NCBI RefSeq assembly: GCF_012927345.1
Contig: NZ_JABBGJ010000025.1
Coordinates: 62,001-126,000, forward strand
Direction of reading: 5' to 3'
From: Paraburkholderia polaris
GTDB taxonomy: Bacteria; Pseudomonadota; Gammaproteobacteria; Burkholderiales; Burkholderiaceae
Length of the DNA stretch: 64,000 nucleotides
Shown: positions 45,572 to 55,657 of the stretch, piece after piece
Position numbering within the stretch: position 1 is the stretch's first letter
Layout: the number at the start of each line of letters is the position of its first letter
Made by a program: the position numbers and the translations under genes
The notes under the pieces: model-generated
The model's database searches: none
What the model was told of the DNA's origin: nothing
The model's input: only the letters and a program-made list of their open reading frames with translations

Positions 45572-46543
45572 TCATCCGCCCGAGCCCATCATGGTGGGGA
45601 GCAGATCCCGGTAGATATGAATCATGGCCGGCCCCATCAAAACCACGAGGAGCGCCGGAAAGATGCAAAAAATGAGTGGGAACAGCAGTTTGAGCGCGAT
45701 CTTGGCGGCCTTTTCTTCAGCGCGCATCCGCCGCCGGGTGCGCAGCGTGTCAGAAAGCACCCGCAGCGAAGCACCGACGCTCGTGCCAAAGCGTTCCGCC
45801 TGAATCAGCATCGCACTGAACGAATCAATATCTTCCACGCCCGTGCGGAGCGAAAAATTGCGCAGCGCTTTTTCTTTGGAGAAACCTGAACGCATTTCGA
45901 GCAGCATCAGTTCAAGCTCGCTCGCCACCACTGGACTACGCATCCTGATCTCATCGCCCACCTTCATGAGCGACGCATCCAGACCCAGCCCCGCCTCGAC
46001 GCAGACGGTCATCAGATCGAGCGTGTCAGGAAAGTCCTCCACCAGCACGCGCTTGCGCCAGGCAATGCGTTTTGTCAGCACCACATTAGGCAAATAGAAC
46101 CCGATTGCGCCGAGGATGGTCAGGACCACCAGACGCTCATACGTCGTCACTGCAATGGACGAGCCGACAAGCCAGAGCATCGCCAGCAGCGGTAATGCAA
46201 TCGCCAATGCAGTCTTGGCGGCGAAATAGATCGGGGCAGCGCCGGACGAACGCCAGCCGGCGTTCATCAGATGCAGGCGCAGCGCGGAATTCTCCCAGCC
46301 GTCCTTTGGAACGGACAGTTTCGAAATGGGCTGGGAAATCTCCGCGAGCTTTTCAAACCAGGAGATGTCCGGCAATTCCGCGCTCTTATCCGCCCCGAAC
46401 GCCATATTCGCGCCACCGGCCTGCTCGATCCGGCGCTGCAGGTCTCGCGGTGCTAAAACATGCATCGCGCCGAATGCGGTGGCGAACACAACGGCGAACA
46501 CACCGATCAATAACAGAATCTGCGTGGTGTTTAGCGTCTGCAT
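45572..46543 (-). CDS. tadC: Tad inner-membrane platform protein
   Basis: 323 residues with T2SSF-type domain. Hydrophobic helices occur near the N-terminus (ILLLIGVFAVVFATAFG), in the middle and at the end (LLFPLIFCIFPALLVVLMGPAMIHIY). The conserved segment EDFPDTLDLMTVCVEAGLGLDASLMKVGDE identifies TadC. Partner of TadB below the ATPase. A strong GGGGAGGGG site precedes the ATG. Confidence 0.93.
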   Translation of the reverse strand: MQTLNTTQILLLIGVFAVVFATAFGAMHVLAPRDLQRRIEQAGGANMAFGADKSAELPDISWFEKLAEISQPISKLSVPKDGWENSALRLHLMNAGWRSSGAAPIYFAAKTALAIALPLLAMLWLVGSSIAVTTYERLVVLTILGAIGFYLPNVVLTKRIAWRKRVLVEDFPDTLDLMTVCVEAGLGLDASLMKVGDEIRMRSPVVASELELMLLEMRSGFSKEKALRNFSLRTGVEDIDSFSAMLIQAERFGTSVGASLRVLSDTLRTRRRMRAEEKAAKIALKLLFPLIFCIFPALLVVLMGPAMIHIYRDLLPTMMGSGG

Positions 46544-46591
46544 GACCCCTCCCCAATAATGTGTCGCACGCTCTATGGCGAACCGGTGGCG

Positions 46592-47569
46592 TTAAACCCG
46601 GATCTTGACGACGCGCCGCATCCAGAACGCCCCGAACACCATGGACACGAGCACCGTACCGAGCATTTTTATCCCCGCAGGGTCGTGCCACAGGACATCG
46701 AGAAAACCAGGATTGCCCAGCATCATCAGTGCCGCCGTGCCGAACGGCAGCAATCCAAGCACCCAGGCGGACATCTTGCCTTCAGCAGAAAGGACGCGAA
46801 CCTTGTCGAACAGCTTGAATCGCTCGCGAATCAGCGCGGCGATGCCGTCCAGCACCTCTGAGAGGTTGCCGCCGGTTTCGCGCTGAATCACCACGGCAAT
46901 CACGAAATAGCGCAGATCACGGATCGGCACGCGTGTGGCGAGGTTCGTCAAGGCTTCGCTGATCGAGACGCCGTAGTTGATCTCGTCGAACGTGATGCGG
47001 AACTCGCCGCTTATCGGCTCCGAGAACTCAGTGCTCACCATGTCGATCGCGCCGGTAAAGGCATGCCCCGAGCGCAAGGCACGGGCCAGCATGTCGCAGA
47101 CGTCCGGTAGTTGACGTTCGAGCAGGCGGATGCGCCTGTTGCGCCTGCGTTGCACATACAGGACCGGCAGCATGGCGGAGAGCGCGGCGCCAATTGCAGT
47201 GAAGAGCAGCGGCACCGCGAACAAGGTGCCCAGGAGCAGCACGAGTGGCGGCAATGCGGCACACGTTCCAATGAGTCGCGCGACAGTCCATGTCATGCCC
47301 GACTGCTGCAGAAACAGATCGATTGCATGCACGCGTGGCACACGCAGCAGGAGCCTCGCGGGCAACGACGAGCCGGCCAGCATGCGAGTCTTGAGAATCG
47401 AGAGCCGCTCGCGGCTGACCTGTCCGCCTGCGGACACGGCGCGAATCCGCGAATCGACCCGGCGCGCGACCGGTCCATGCCGGCTGTTCCAGTATTCGTA
47501 AGCGCCTTCCATCGCCAGCGCCACGGCGACGAATAAAAGAATGATCGACGCATAAAAAATCGGGGTCAT
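46592..47569 (-). CDS. tadB: Tad inner-membrane platform protein
   Basis: 325 residues, T2SSF domain with LERQLPDVCDMLARALRSGHAFTGAIDMVSTEFSEPISGEF, the TadB hallmark. Three to four membrane helices. GGAG at a good distance before the ATG. Together with TadC it forms the platform on which TadA acts to build the Flp fibre. Confidence 0.93.
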   Translation of the reverse strand: MTPIFYASIILLFVAVALAMEGAYEYWNSRHGPVARRVDSRIRAVSAGGQVSRERLSILKTRMLAGSSLPARLLLRVPRVHAIDLFLQQSGMTWTVARLIGTCAALPPLVLLLGTLFAVPLLFTAIGAALSAMLPVLYVQRRRNRRIRLLERQLPDVCDMLARALRSGHAFTGAIDMVSTEFSEPISGEFRITFDEINYGVSISEALTNLATRVPIRDLRYFVIAVVIQRETGGNLSEVLDGIAALIRERFKLFDKVRVLSAEGKMSAWVLGLLPFGTAALMMLGNPGFLDVLWHDPAGIKMLGTVLVSMVFGAFWMRRVVKIRV

Positions 47570-47621
47570 GCGAGTCTCCTGAAACGCCGGGCGATCGGGT
47601 TACGCTTTATAGCCATGCACG

Positions 47622-48989
47622 TCATGTCGTTTCGAAGCGCCGCGCCGGGTCGTAGACCTGGTCCGACGGCGCGACGCCGAATGCCTGCAATCGCTCGGCA
47701 AACTTCGGCCGTACCCCGGTCGCACAGAAATGCCCGCGAACGCTTCCCTTCGAATCGACGCCGGAGCGCTTGAAAACGAATATCTCCTGCATGTTGATCA
47801 TGTCGCCTTCCATGCCGGTCAACTCCGAAATGCTGATGATCTTGCGGCGGCCATCGGTCAGTCTCGTGGCCTGCACGACCACCGAGATCGCCGAGGCAAT
47901 CTGCTGACGCATGGTTTTGGTCGGCAACGAAAGCCCACCGAGGTTGATCATGTTTTCAAGGCGCGTCAGCGCATCGCGTGGGGTGTTGGCATGTATCGTG
48001 GACAGCGAGCCCTCGTGCCCGGTGTTCATCGCGTTGAGCATATCGAGTGCCTCAGCCCCGCGGACCTCGCCGAGAATGATGCGATCGGGACGCATCCGCA
48101 GCGCATTGCGCACCAGCGTGCGCTGCGTAATCTCACCGCGTCCTTCGATGTTCGGCGAACGCGTCTCCAGCCTCAGCACATGCTCCTGGCGCAGTTGCAA
48201 CTCGGCGGCGTCTTCGATCGTGACAATGCGTTCGTCGCCGGGAATGAAACCCGACAGGACGTTCAGCAGCGTGGTCTTGCCGCTGCCCGTGCCGCCCGAC
48301 ACCAGAATGTTCACCTTGGCGCGCGCTAATGCATCGAGCACTTCCGCCATTGGCGGCGTCAGGCTTTGCAGTTCGACGAGGTCGGACACCTGCAGCGGGT
48401 TGGCGGCGAAACGCCGTATCGACAGCAGCGGGCCGTCGACGGCGCACGGCCGGATGATCGCGTTGACGCGCGAGCCGTCCGGAAGGCGCGCATCGACCAT
48501 CGGGCTCGATTCATCGATATGCCGCCCGACGCCGGAGACGATTTTCTCGATCACCTTCATCAGATGCGCGTCGTCATAGAACGTCACGTCAGTGGCTTCG
48601 AGACGCCCTCTGCGCTCGACGTATGTATGGCGGTACGTATTCACCAGAATGTCGGATACGGTAGGGTCGCGCAACAGCACCTCCAGCGGTCCGAACCCGA
48701 ACATCTCGTCATGCACGTCGACGACGAGCTGCCTGCGCTCGAGATCGTTCGCCGGTGCTTTCTGATCCTCGAGGATGCGCCCGATGAGCGCGGCGATTTC
48801 CTGCCGAACCTGCTCAGGGGGCAAGCGCGAGAGGCGTTCCAGTTCGACGCGTTCGAGCACGGCCTGATGAACCTCGCGCTTCAGTTTCTGATACGCGGCG
48901 CGCATCATGCCACCCTGCTGACCCGCCTGGTCCGAAGACTCGCCCAAGGGCTGGATGCGTTGCGCGGAAATCTGCTCACGAAGCGACAT
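47622..48989 (-). CDS. tadA: Tad secretion ATPase
   Basis: 455-residue CpaF/TadA hexameric ATPase that powers pilus assembly. Walker A is [10 protein letters not shown] (residues about 231-240); Asp and His boxes ([33 protein letters not shown]) follow. The N-terminal domain carries [27 protein letters not shown]. Cytoplasmic. Near TadZ and TadB in the locus. Confidence 0.96.
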   Translation of the reverse strand: MSLREQISAQRIQPLGESSDQAGQQGGMMRAAYQKLKREVHQAVLERVELERLSRLPPEQVRQEIAALIGRILEDQKAPANDLERRQLVVDVHDEMFGFGPLEVLLRDPTVSDILVNTYRHTYVERRGRLEATDVTFYDDAHLMKVIEKIVSGVGRHIDESSPMVDARLPDGSRVNAIIRPCAVDGPLLSIRRFAANPLQVSDLVELQSLTPPMAEVLDALARAKVNILVSGGTGSGKTTLLNVLSGFIPGDERIVTIEDAAELQLRQEHVLRLETRSPNIEGRGEITQRTLVRNALRMRPDRIILGEVRGAEALDMLNAMNTGHEGSLSTIHANTPRDALTRLENMINLGGLSLPTKTMRQQIASAISVVVQATRLTDGRRKIISISELTGMEGDMINMQEIFVFKRSGVDSKGSVRGHFCATGVRPKFAERLQAFGVAPSDQVYDPARRFETT

Positions 48990-49006
48990 GATGGTCCCCT
49001 TTGGCC

Positions 49007-50215
49007 TTACATCATTTCAAGTTTTGGCGCTGCGTGGCGGCCGAGCAGCCTTGAGAACACGGACGTGCGTCCGGCACGTCCCCGGCCCGGCGTCGACGCG
49101 CCGCTTACGATGTTTTCGGCGAGTGTTTGCAGGCTGCGCGACACACCGCTGTTTCGCGCGGTCTGCGAGATCGGCAGACCCTGGTTCATGGCGTCGGACA
49201 CGACGACCGGGTCCTCCGGAATCACCTGCCAGGCTTGCATGCCCAGCACCTGCTCGAGCGCCGCGCGGGCGCGTTCGGCGTGACGCGTGTAACGGTTCAG
49301 CAGCAGCCGCATCTGGTCGGACGCATAACCGAGCGAGCCGAGAATTTCCTGCAGCCTGCGGGCCGCCCGCACATGCGGCATGCTCGCTTGCAGCACGATA
49401 TGGATCTGGTCGCTGCTGTCGAGCGCCAGCATCGACAGTTGATTGATGGTCTGTCCGAGATCGAAGAGCACGAAGTCGTAGCGCGGCACGGCAACGCCCA
49501 GAATCCATTCGAGGCGGTCTTCCTTCAATTCTGCCGCCTTGATCGGATCGCCCGCACCGGCCAGGATGTGAAAGTTGTCGCTGACGTGCACGAGGCTCGC
49601 GTCGAAGAATGCGACATCCATGCGCTCGATCTGCGAGCAGATCTGCGGCAACGTCGATGGCGGAGTCTCGTCGGACACGAGGAATGCCGCATCGGCAAAC
49701 TGCTGGTTGAGGTCGATCAGCAAGACCCGCTTTTGTGAGAGGCGCGCAATCGCGTGCGCGACGTTGCAGGCGATAAAGCTGGTTCCCGCGCCGCCCTTGC
49801 AGGACATGAAGGATAGGATCTGGGTATCGCGCGCGTTACCCGGCACACACTTGGCCTGCGCGCGCCGCAGCGCTTCGCCTAGCGAGCGCGGCTCGATCGG
49901 CCAGCTGAGTACATCGCGAAAGCCCGCGCGCATCGCAGCGATCAACGTCTGCGACGACGTATCGGGAATCACCAGGATGCACGTGAGCCGCGCGTGTGCG
50001 TGGTGGAGATTTTCGATGATGGAGAGTTCGACGTCATTGAGGGACGCAGCGTCGACGATCAGAACATCGAATGCATCGAGACTATCCCCCCGTTCGCAGA
50101 GCCGCGACGGCTTGCCGGTCGCCCGGGTGGTCCGGCAACCGCCACATTCGCCGATCAGCCGCACGATCTGCGCGAGCCGCGTGCCGTCTTCAGAGAGAGC
50201 CAGGACATTGATCAT
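49007..50215 (-). CDS. tadZ: Tad localisation protein, ParA/MinD-like ATPase
   Basis: 402 residues. N-terminal atypical receiver-like domain (residues 1-125) then a ParA/MinD fold with a deviant Walker [19 protein letters not shown]. It probably positions the pilus machine, often at a pole. CpaE is the Caulobacter equivalent. It is upstream of TadA in the leftward transcript. Confidence 0.93.
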   Translation of the reverse strand: MINVLALSEDGTRLAQIVRLIGECGGCRTTRATGKPSRLCERGDSLDAFDVLIVDAASLNDVELSIIENLHHAHARLTCILVIPDTSSQTLIAAMRAGFRDVLSWPIEPRSLGEALRRAQAKCVPGNARDTQILSFMSCKGGAGTSFIACNVAHAIARLSQKRVLLIDLNQQFADAAFLVSDETPPSTLPQICSQIERMDVAFFDASLVHVSDNFHILAGAGDPIKAAELKEDRLEWILGVAVPRYDFVLFDLGQTINQLSMLALDSSDQIHIVLQASMPHVRAARRLQEILGSLGYASDQMRLLLNRYTRHAERARAALEQVLGMQAWQVIPEDPVVVSDAMNQGLPISQTARNSGVSRSLQTLAENIVSGASTPGRGRAGRTSVFSRLLGRHAAPKLEMM

Positions 50216-50334
50216 GATGTTCTCAACTGGACAAACGAAGATAACTGGCGAACGTTGCCGTTAGCCGGAAGTGCACGCCCAGCGAGTTCATCAAGCTGGG
50301 CGCGAGGCATGACGGTCGCCCGCATGCATGGCGT

Positions 50335-50643
50335 TCACTGACCATTGGACCCGCCGCCATTGCCAATGCCGATCACGAAAGCATTCGGGGTGGTTACTGG
50401 CGCCTGGAACGATTTGTCGTATGCGTCCTGTGCCGCCACCGCCGCCTTGCCGTCGACGCCCGGTGTCGACGGCGTATGCTCGGCCGCATGCGGATCGATG
50501 ATCTGCATCTGGCTGGCCGTGCGCGCCGCTTCACCGAAATGCGTGTCCCACGTGGGCGTGCTCGTCATGCAACCGCCAAGCGCCGCGCCCAGTGTCAGCG
50601 TGAGCGCCGCACGACCCGTCAAAACAAGATGTTCGATTTTCAT
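50335..50643 (-). CDS. Tad locus small lipoprotein
   Basis: 102 residues with a lipoprotein signal ending LGAALGGC. The mature N-terminus TPTWDTHFGEAARTASQMQIIDP is characteristic of small lipoproteins found between the secretin and TadZ in Burkholderia tad loci. It may act as a pilotin-like or CpaD-like partner of the secretin. The C-terminus is Gly/Asn-rich. Confidence 0.85.
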   Translation of the reverse strand: MKIEHLVLTGRAALTLTLGAALGGCMTSTPTWDTHFGEAARTASQMQIIDPHAAEHTPSTPGVDGKAAVAAQDAYDKSFQAPVTTPNAFVIGIGNGGGSNGQ

Positions 50644-50663
50644 GAGAGTCCCCTGACCACGCA

Positions 50664-52616
50664 TCAATGTTCTTCTGCCGGATTGGCCGCGCCCACTTTG
50701 GCGACCATCTGCTGGCTAGCCGTTGCGGCACGCTTCGCCGCGTCGGGAGCCACCCCGGCAATCCCCCCTGTATCCGCCTCGGCGCCCGTAGTGGACGATG
50801 TCGCGGCGCCTGGCAGTGGCGTCGCCACCGGTGCCGCGGTACGTTCGGGCGGACCGGTCACGACCGGCACTGGCCGGTCGGCCTGCGTATCGCGCGGCGG
50901 CAACGCAGCCGGCGTGCTCGTCCCTGCTGCCGGTGCGGGTGCTGGTACGGGAATGGGTGCCGGTGCCGGTGCCGGTACCTGTGTCTGCGGTGCTGCGGCC
51001 GGAGCGGCGGATTGAGGCCGGCGGCCTTCCATGTTGCCGGTCGCATAGACGGCCGCGTCCGAGGTCGGGTTGAAACTGTCGGTCGGCAGCGGATAGTCGT
51101 TGCTCGGCAAAGGCTTGACTAGATGCACGGTGATGATGAAAACCAGTTCCGTGCGATCCTGCTGGAACGACGTGCTGCGGAACAGCGCGCCCAGCACCGG
51201 CACCTCGCCGAGACCAGGCAGTGCCTTGAGCGACCCCGTGATGTTGTTCTGGATCAGCCCGCCAATGGCAAAGCTCTCGCCGTCGTTCATCTGCACCGTG
51301 GTCGAGGCGCGGCGTGTCGTGATAAGCGGCAGAATCGCCGATCCGCTGACCCCTGTCGCGGTTACCGTCACCCCCGTTGGCGACAGCTCGGACACTTCAG
51401 GCGCCACCTTCAGGTTGATCCGGCTGCCCGCCAGCACGGTCGGCGTGAACTTGAGGCCCACACCGAACTCCTCTTCCTGCAGCGTGATCGTCGAGCCGCC
51501 GGTACCGTTGCTTTGCGGCACGGGAATGAAGACCTTGCCGCCGGCGAGGAATGAGGCCTCCTGCCCGCTGAGGGTCACGAGGTTAGGCTCCGCGAGAATC
51601 TTGCCGAGGCTGTCGGTCTTCTGGGCGTCGATCGCTACATTGAAAGGCAGGTTGTTCGCCTTGCTGACGGCAATGCCATTGCCCACACCGGCGAGCAGGC
51701 TGCTCACTAGCGCGCCCGTCCATGAACCGAAACCGCCCTGGATGTTCACCGCCGCGCCGAGCTGGTTGAGCAAGGTCTTCGAGACCTCGGCGACCTTGAC
51801 TTCGAGCATCACCTGCTGGGGCGCATCCAGCGTCATCATGTTGATCACTTCGGAAGCCTTACTGACGCTCGAGCTTTGCTGGCTCAGGCTGGAACCGCTG
51901 TTAGCGAAGTTCGCCGTGCTCGCCTGCTGCTGCTGGGTGGGTTGCGCGCCCGCATAGGCGTTCGCGATCTCCATCGCCTGCTGGGCTGCTGGCGCACTTG
52001 ACACGCGGCCCGCCAGCACGAAGTTGCCGGCGGCGCTCGACACCCTGATACCGCGCTCGGCGGGCAACAATTGCTGCAGGGTTCGCTGCAGCCCGTCCGC
52101 GTCGATATTCACGATTACGTCGATGATCTGGCATTGGCCGCTGCGTCCCTGGACGATCATGTTGGTCGTGCCAACCGTCATGCCGACGAGGTAAAGCGTG
52201 CGCGGCGACACCAGCGTCGCTTGCGCAATGGTCGGGTTGCCGAGGGTGCGGTTGCGCGCCGGTTCGGCGAGCGGCACGAGGACCGACTTGCCTACCGCAA
52301 CGGCGACACTCGATTCATCACGAATCTCCCCGCTGCAGTTAGGCCCGCTCAACGGCACGGCGCCGACCGATTTCCCGCTAGCTCCCGGAGCGGACGGCAT
52401 CGGCGCCATGCTGATCATCATCGGTACCGGCCCTTGGCCCACCGGCAACGCCGGGTTCACGCCGCCTTTGCCGGGCGCGGACATACCGTTGATCTGTTGC
52501 GCGACGCCGTTCTGCGCGACGACCATTCCGGCGCACAGCGCCACCGCGAGTACCGTGCCGTTCAGCGAGCGGCGACGCGCGTGCCTGCCCGATGAGATCC
52601 CCAGTTCTGTTTTCAT
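50664..52616 (-). CDS. rcpA: Tad outer membrane secretin
   Basis: 650-residue CpaC/RcpA secretin. N-terminal pilus-secretin domain (LVPLAEPARNRTLGNPTIAQATLVSPRTLYLVG), a BON-like region, then the secretin core with VMLEVKVAEVSKTLLNQLGA and LPGLGEVPVLGALFRSTSFQQDRTELVFIITVHLVKPL. The last 110 residues are Pro/Ala-rich low complexity, longer than usual. The signal peptide is preceded by a short Arg-rich stretch. GGGGG upstream of the ATG. Forms the outer membrane pore for the fibre. Confidence 0.93.
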   Translation of the reverse strand: MKTELGISSGRHARRRSLNGTVLAVALCAGMVVAQNGVAQQINGMSAPGKGGVNPALPVGQGPVPMMISMAPMPSAPGASGKSVGAVPLSGPNCSGEIRDESSVAVAVGKSVLVPLAEPARNRTLGNPTIAQATLVSPRTLYLVGMTVGTTNMIVQGRSGQCQIIDVIVNIDADGLQRTLQQLLPAERGIRVSSAAGNFVLAGRVSSAPAAQQAMEIANAYAGAQPTQQQQASTANFANSGSSLSQQSSSVSKASEVINMMTLDAPQQVMLEVKVAEVSKTLLNQLGAAVNIQGGFGSWTGALVSSLLAGVGNGIAVSKANNLPFNVAIDAQKTDSLGKILAEPNLVTLSGQEASFLAGGKVFIPVPQSNGTGGSTITLQEEEFGVGLKFTPTVLAGSRINLKVAPEVSELSPTGVTVTATGVSGSAILPLITTRRASTTVQMNDGESFAIGGLIQNNITGSLKALPGLGEVPVLGALFRSTSFQQDRTELVFIITVHLVKPLPSNDYPLPTDSFNPTSDAAVYATGNMEGRRPQSAAPAAAPQTQVPAPAPAPIPVPAPAPAAGTSTPAALPPRDTQADRPVPVVTGPPERTAAPVATPLPGAATSSTTGAEADTGGIAGVAPDAAKRAATASQQMVAKVGAANPAEEH

Positions 52617-52718
52617 GTCTTTATGCCCCCGTTGCTCGATGCGTGTAACCCGAGACTTTGGTTCTTGCCTTCGTTGTGCCGGTCACGGTGCCTTATTAAA
52701 AGGCCCACCATGGCCGAC

Positions 52719-53543
52719 CTAGAAACATTCGACGCTGCCCGTCACGCCCGACAGCACGCCGACACAGTCGCGCTTCGGGGCCGGGCGAGCCGTATAGCGC
52801 GCCCGCACCGGATGGACCGGCTCGGCCACCGGCGCCGATGCCGGCACGTCGAGCAAGGTGAGTTTGGTCGCGCCGTCCGTCGTGGGTGTCTGCTTGTCGA
52901 CCTGGTTACGCAGAACCAGCGACAGCGTGCCGACGCTGCGTGCAAGGTCGAGCTTCTCGGCCTGCTCGGGCGTCACTTCGAGCGTGACCGCGTTGACCAC
53001 TTTCGGCGCCGTGTCGTCGCGGCTCACCTGCTGGGCCACCGCGAGGACGAGGATCTGTTCGAGCACGATCTTCGAGATGCTCTGTTGCGCGTCGGCCTTA
53101 GCGGCTTGCTGCGTATTCACGATCACATCGACGTAGTTACCCGGCAACGCAAAGCCGGCGACGCCGACCACGTCATTCACGCGCACCGTAATTGCCCGGT
53201 GGCCTGAGCCGATCACCGCCGACAGGCCGCCTTTCGTGCCGATCGGCGCAAGCTTCGATTCGAGCACCGGCTCGCCCGGCGCAAGACTCGTCAGCACCAC
53301 GCGCCCTTCAAGCGCCTTCTCGTCCGTGAAGGCACCGGGCGGCACGCTCCCTGTCGGCCAGTTGATCGTGTGAACCAGGCCAGGCGTCAGCGGCTCGCCG
53401 AGATTGATGACGCCGGCGGCCACGGTCACCGGCGTGACGGCACTCGACGACGTCTGCACCAGCCATCGCGAGGCCAGAACCACGGCAGCGAGACCCGCCA
53501 GCATGGCAAACGCAAGCATGACTAAAGCGCGACTGTTTTTCAT
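52719..53543 (-). CDS. rcpC: Flp pilus assembly protein CpaB/RcpC
   Basis: 274 residues. N-terminal anchor helix (LVMLAFAMLAGLAAVVLASRWL), a SAF domain (TPVTVAAGVINLGEPLTPGLV) and the RcpC/CpaB domain with FALPGNYVDVIVN and VTLEVTPEQAEKLDLARSVGTLSLVLRN. Periplasmic, works with the secretin. AGGAG precedes the ATG. A C-terminal Cys pair occurs at CVGVLS...VECF. Confidence 0.92.
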   Translation of the reverse strand: MKNSRALVMLAFAMLAGLAAVVLASRWLVQTSSSAVTPVTVAAGVINLGEPLTPGLVHTINWPTGSVPPGAFTDEKALEGRVVLTSLAPGEPVLESKLAPIGTKGGLSAVIGSGHRAITVRVNDVVGVAGFALPGNYVDVIVNTQQAAKADAQQSISKIVLEQILVLAVAQQVSRDDTAPKVVNAVTLEVTPEQAEKLDLARSVGTLSLVLRNQVDKQTPTTDGATKLTLLDVPASAPVAEPVHPVRARYTARPAPKRDCVGVLSGVTGSVECF

Positions 53544-53661
53544 GGCAACACTCCTGCATGGTTCGTAACAACGTCCGGATTGACCGGATGCCCGCTTCCG
53601 ATACTGCCGCCCAAGGTGGCTCTTGCTGATCGCAAGCCACCCGCTCGTCCTGATTGCACGG

Positions 53662-54204
53662 CTAGAAAGTTGCCGCGAACAACACACCCAGCGTTCCGGC
53701 CGCCATCGCGACGCCGTAAGGAATCGCCCCGACCGACCCAGGGGAAACGATGCTGCTCGCGGAAGCCTGCGGCGACACCAGGCGCCACGAACCCACGATC
53801 TGCCGCAGATTGGCGATCAGTTGCCGGAAGCGGCCGCGGCTCACCGCCAGCCCTAGTGACCAGACCCCGCCGATCAGAAAGGTGGCGAGCGCTATGCGGA
53901 AAGTTACGGCGGGGCCGACAAAGGCACCGATGGTCAGCAATAGCTTGACGTCGCCGGCGGCCATGCCGCGCAGCAGATAGAACGGCAACAGCAGCGCGAA
54001 GCCACACGCGGCGCCCGCCAGCCACTCGAGGCCGCCGTTCAGCGGTCCGCGTAACCAGATCTGCACGCAGAGCGCCGCGACGAGGCCGATCGCGATGACG
54101 CGATTCGGGATCCGGCGCGCGGCGATGTCCGTGCTGGCCGCCACGATGACCAGCACGATCACGCACAGGGGCACGGGTTGCGGCGGCAGGGGTGGCACTG
54201 TCAT
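53662..54204 (-). CDS. tadV: Flp prepilin peptidase (A24 family)
   Basis: 180 residues. Membrane aspartyl protease that cleaves the Flp prepilin. The two catalytic aspartates are in STDIAARRIPN and GMAAGDVKLLL. About six hydrophobic segments. GAGG lies before the ATG. The gene lies between flp and rcpC, the usual Tad order. Confidence 0.93.
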   Translation of the reverse strand: MTVPPLPPQPVPLCVIVLVIVAASTDIAARRIPNRVIAIGLVAALCVQIWLRGPLNGGLEWLAGAACGFALLLPFYLLRGMAAGDVKLLLTIGAFVGPAVTFRIALATFLIGGVWSLGLAVSRGRFRQLIANLRQIVGSWRLVSPQASASSIVSPGSVGAIPYGVAMAAGTLGVLFAATF

Positions 54205-54357
54205 GAGAGGCCTCGCTCCGTCAAACTGATTGTTCACGCCATGGCGGTAGCAATACGGTCCGCTACACGCCGAATAGAGTTCGCTGGTCGGGCAGCCCGG
54301 CGCGATATGCGCGCCCGACCGCAAACCAGCCCGATGCCAGAAACACCTGAAGATCGA

Positions 54358-54386
54358 CGGACGAACCGGGAGCCCACGTTCGTCCG
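54358..54386. terminator. Hairpin directly after the flp pilin gene
   Basis: Perfect 9-bp arms CGGACGAAC (54358-54366) and GTTCGTCCG (54378-54386) around an 11-base loop, starting 13 bp past the flp stop. There is no long U-run after it. It may be a partial terminator or stability hairpin that keeps pilin mRNA in excess over the downstream machinery genes. Confidence 0.6.
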
Positions 54387-54398
54387 CCGGCGGGTGCC

Positions 54399-54569
54399 CT
54401 AGACCGATCCCGCGATATCGCTGAAAACCAGTTTGAGGTTCGAACCAAGCGTGGTAACCGACCCGATGATGACAAGGGCGATCAGCGCGGCGAGAAGACC
54501 ATATTCGATGGCCGATACGCCGTCTTCGTCGCGAACAAAACGTGCTGCTTGGGCGATAAAATTCTTCAT
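54399..54569 (-). CDS. flp: Flp type IVb pilin
   Basis: 56 residues, MKNFIAQAARFVRDEDG then VSAIEYGLLAALIALVIIGS. Cleavage after Gly17 leaves Glu at +5 followed by Tyr, the exact Flp signature. The C-terminus is DIAGSV. AAGGAG six bases before the ATG, strong as expected for a major pilin. First gene of the leftward tad locus and the only flp copy here. Confidence 0.97.
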   Translation of the reverse strand: MKNFIAQAARFVRDEDGVSAIEYGLLAALIALVIIGSVTTLGSNLKLVFSDIAGSV

Positions 54570-54664
54570 GACAGACTCCTTCGCATATCTAAATAAAAAC
54601 CCTTAACCATGATTGGTTTGAGGGGACGTACTACCGGCACTACAAGAAAACTGGCGATATGAAA

Positions 54665-54898
54665 CTACGTCCGCCGGACGTCCGCCTGGCTACGGGTGCT
54701 GACCCGCAGTGGCGCAACCTTCAGCAACGTGGGGTGAGAAAAGCTCGGTGAGCAAAGCAGCGTGGCCGCTCGTTCGATTCGGGGCCGCAACCACCGGGCA
54801 AGCAGATGCACGCCGGCGATGAGCCATTGCTGGCGCGTGAGCGTCCGGTCCGCGCCGCAGCTGTGACGGTCATGTCGTCTCTTCGACTGGTTTTTCAT
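54665..54898 (-). CDS. Possible small basic protein upstream of flp
   Basis: 77 residues, very Arg-rich and without recognised motifs (MKNQSKRRHDRHSCGADRTLTRQQWLIAGVHLLARWLRPRIE). A GGGGGAA site precedes the ATG. A dyad ACGTCC-GCC-GGACGT lies over its end. It could be a real small protein or chance; codon evidence is weak. Confidence 0.35.
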   Translation of the reverse strand: MKNQSKRRHDRHSCGADRTLTRQQWLIAGVHLLARWLRPRIERAATLLCSPSFSHPTLLKVAPLRVSTRSQADVRRT

Positions 54899-55657
54899 GT
54901 TTCCCCCGTATTCCACAACTCGTTCTCGGCGTCCGGTCGAAACCGGCGCCCGCTAGTCAGTCGACGACCACCCTGTGTCTTGCCCTCATTCGCGCTGCCA
55001 GTTGAGCTCCGCAGCATCGAACTGGGCGGGACAACCCCGAGGGTTGCTTGCGCGGCGATTCTTCTCGGTCTGGCTACTGCTTCGAATCGTCCGGTCTTCA
55101 CGTCGTCGAGTTCCGCACTCTCTCCATAGCAAGGGTAGGGCCAGCTACACGAAAAGGCAGGAAATATAATGCTCCCGGCCTGATGGCTTGCGCCGGAGAT
55201 CCCACGCTCGTGCACGGAACGTCTCGCGTCCGCGACAGTTTTCAGCGTCAGCGAAAACCGGCGAAATGGTCGCAAAACCCCGCTGGCCGTGGCTTTGAGA
55301 AATTTACCCAGGACATACCCTGATTTAGCACTAGCATCGATTTCCGCGAAAACGGGCACATCTCGCGAGGGGTGGCCGCACAAACTGTCGCAGCCGTGAG
55401 ACCCGTACGTGCGCTTGCCCACATAAGCGGGGCCGTTTTCAGCTCAAAGAGCGGCCTTTGATATCTCTCGCGCTTCACGCAGGAAAACGCCATCTTGCAA
55501 GTCGATTAATTTTCTTCCAACAATGAGGTGACCGGTAATGCACGAACGAGATTCTTCATGCGACGTTATGGATCATCGCTTAGGAATCTGAATCAATAAA
55601 TCAGAATGACTGGATGGTCCACTGGATCACATCCGGATAACAGAGAAGGCGGGGATC
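54899..55657. other. Gap between the tad locus and the glycosylation module
   Basis: About 760 bp. Open frames on both strands look like chance. The right half is more AT-rich (near 55500-55620) and probably holds the promoter of the rightward glycosyltransferase genes. I see no RNA gene, repeat or insertion sequence. Confidence 0.5.

Noticed and set aside
54895-55422. Leftward 175-codon frame between the tad and glycosylation genes
   Set aside because: No recognisable domain, no ribosome site, and irregular composition.
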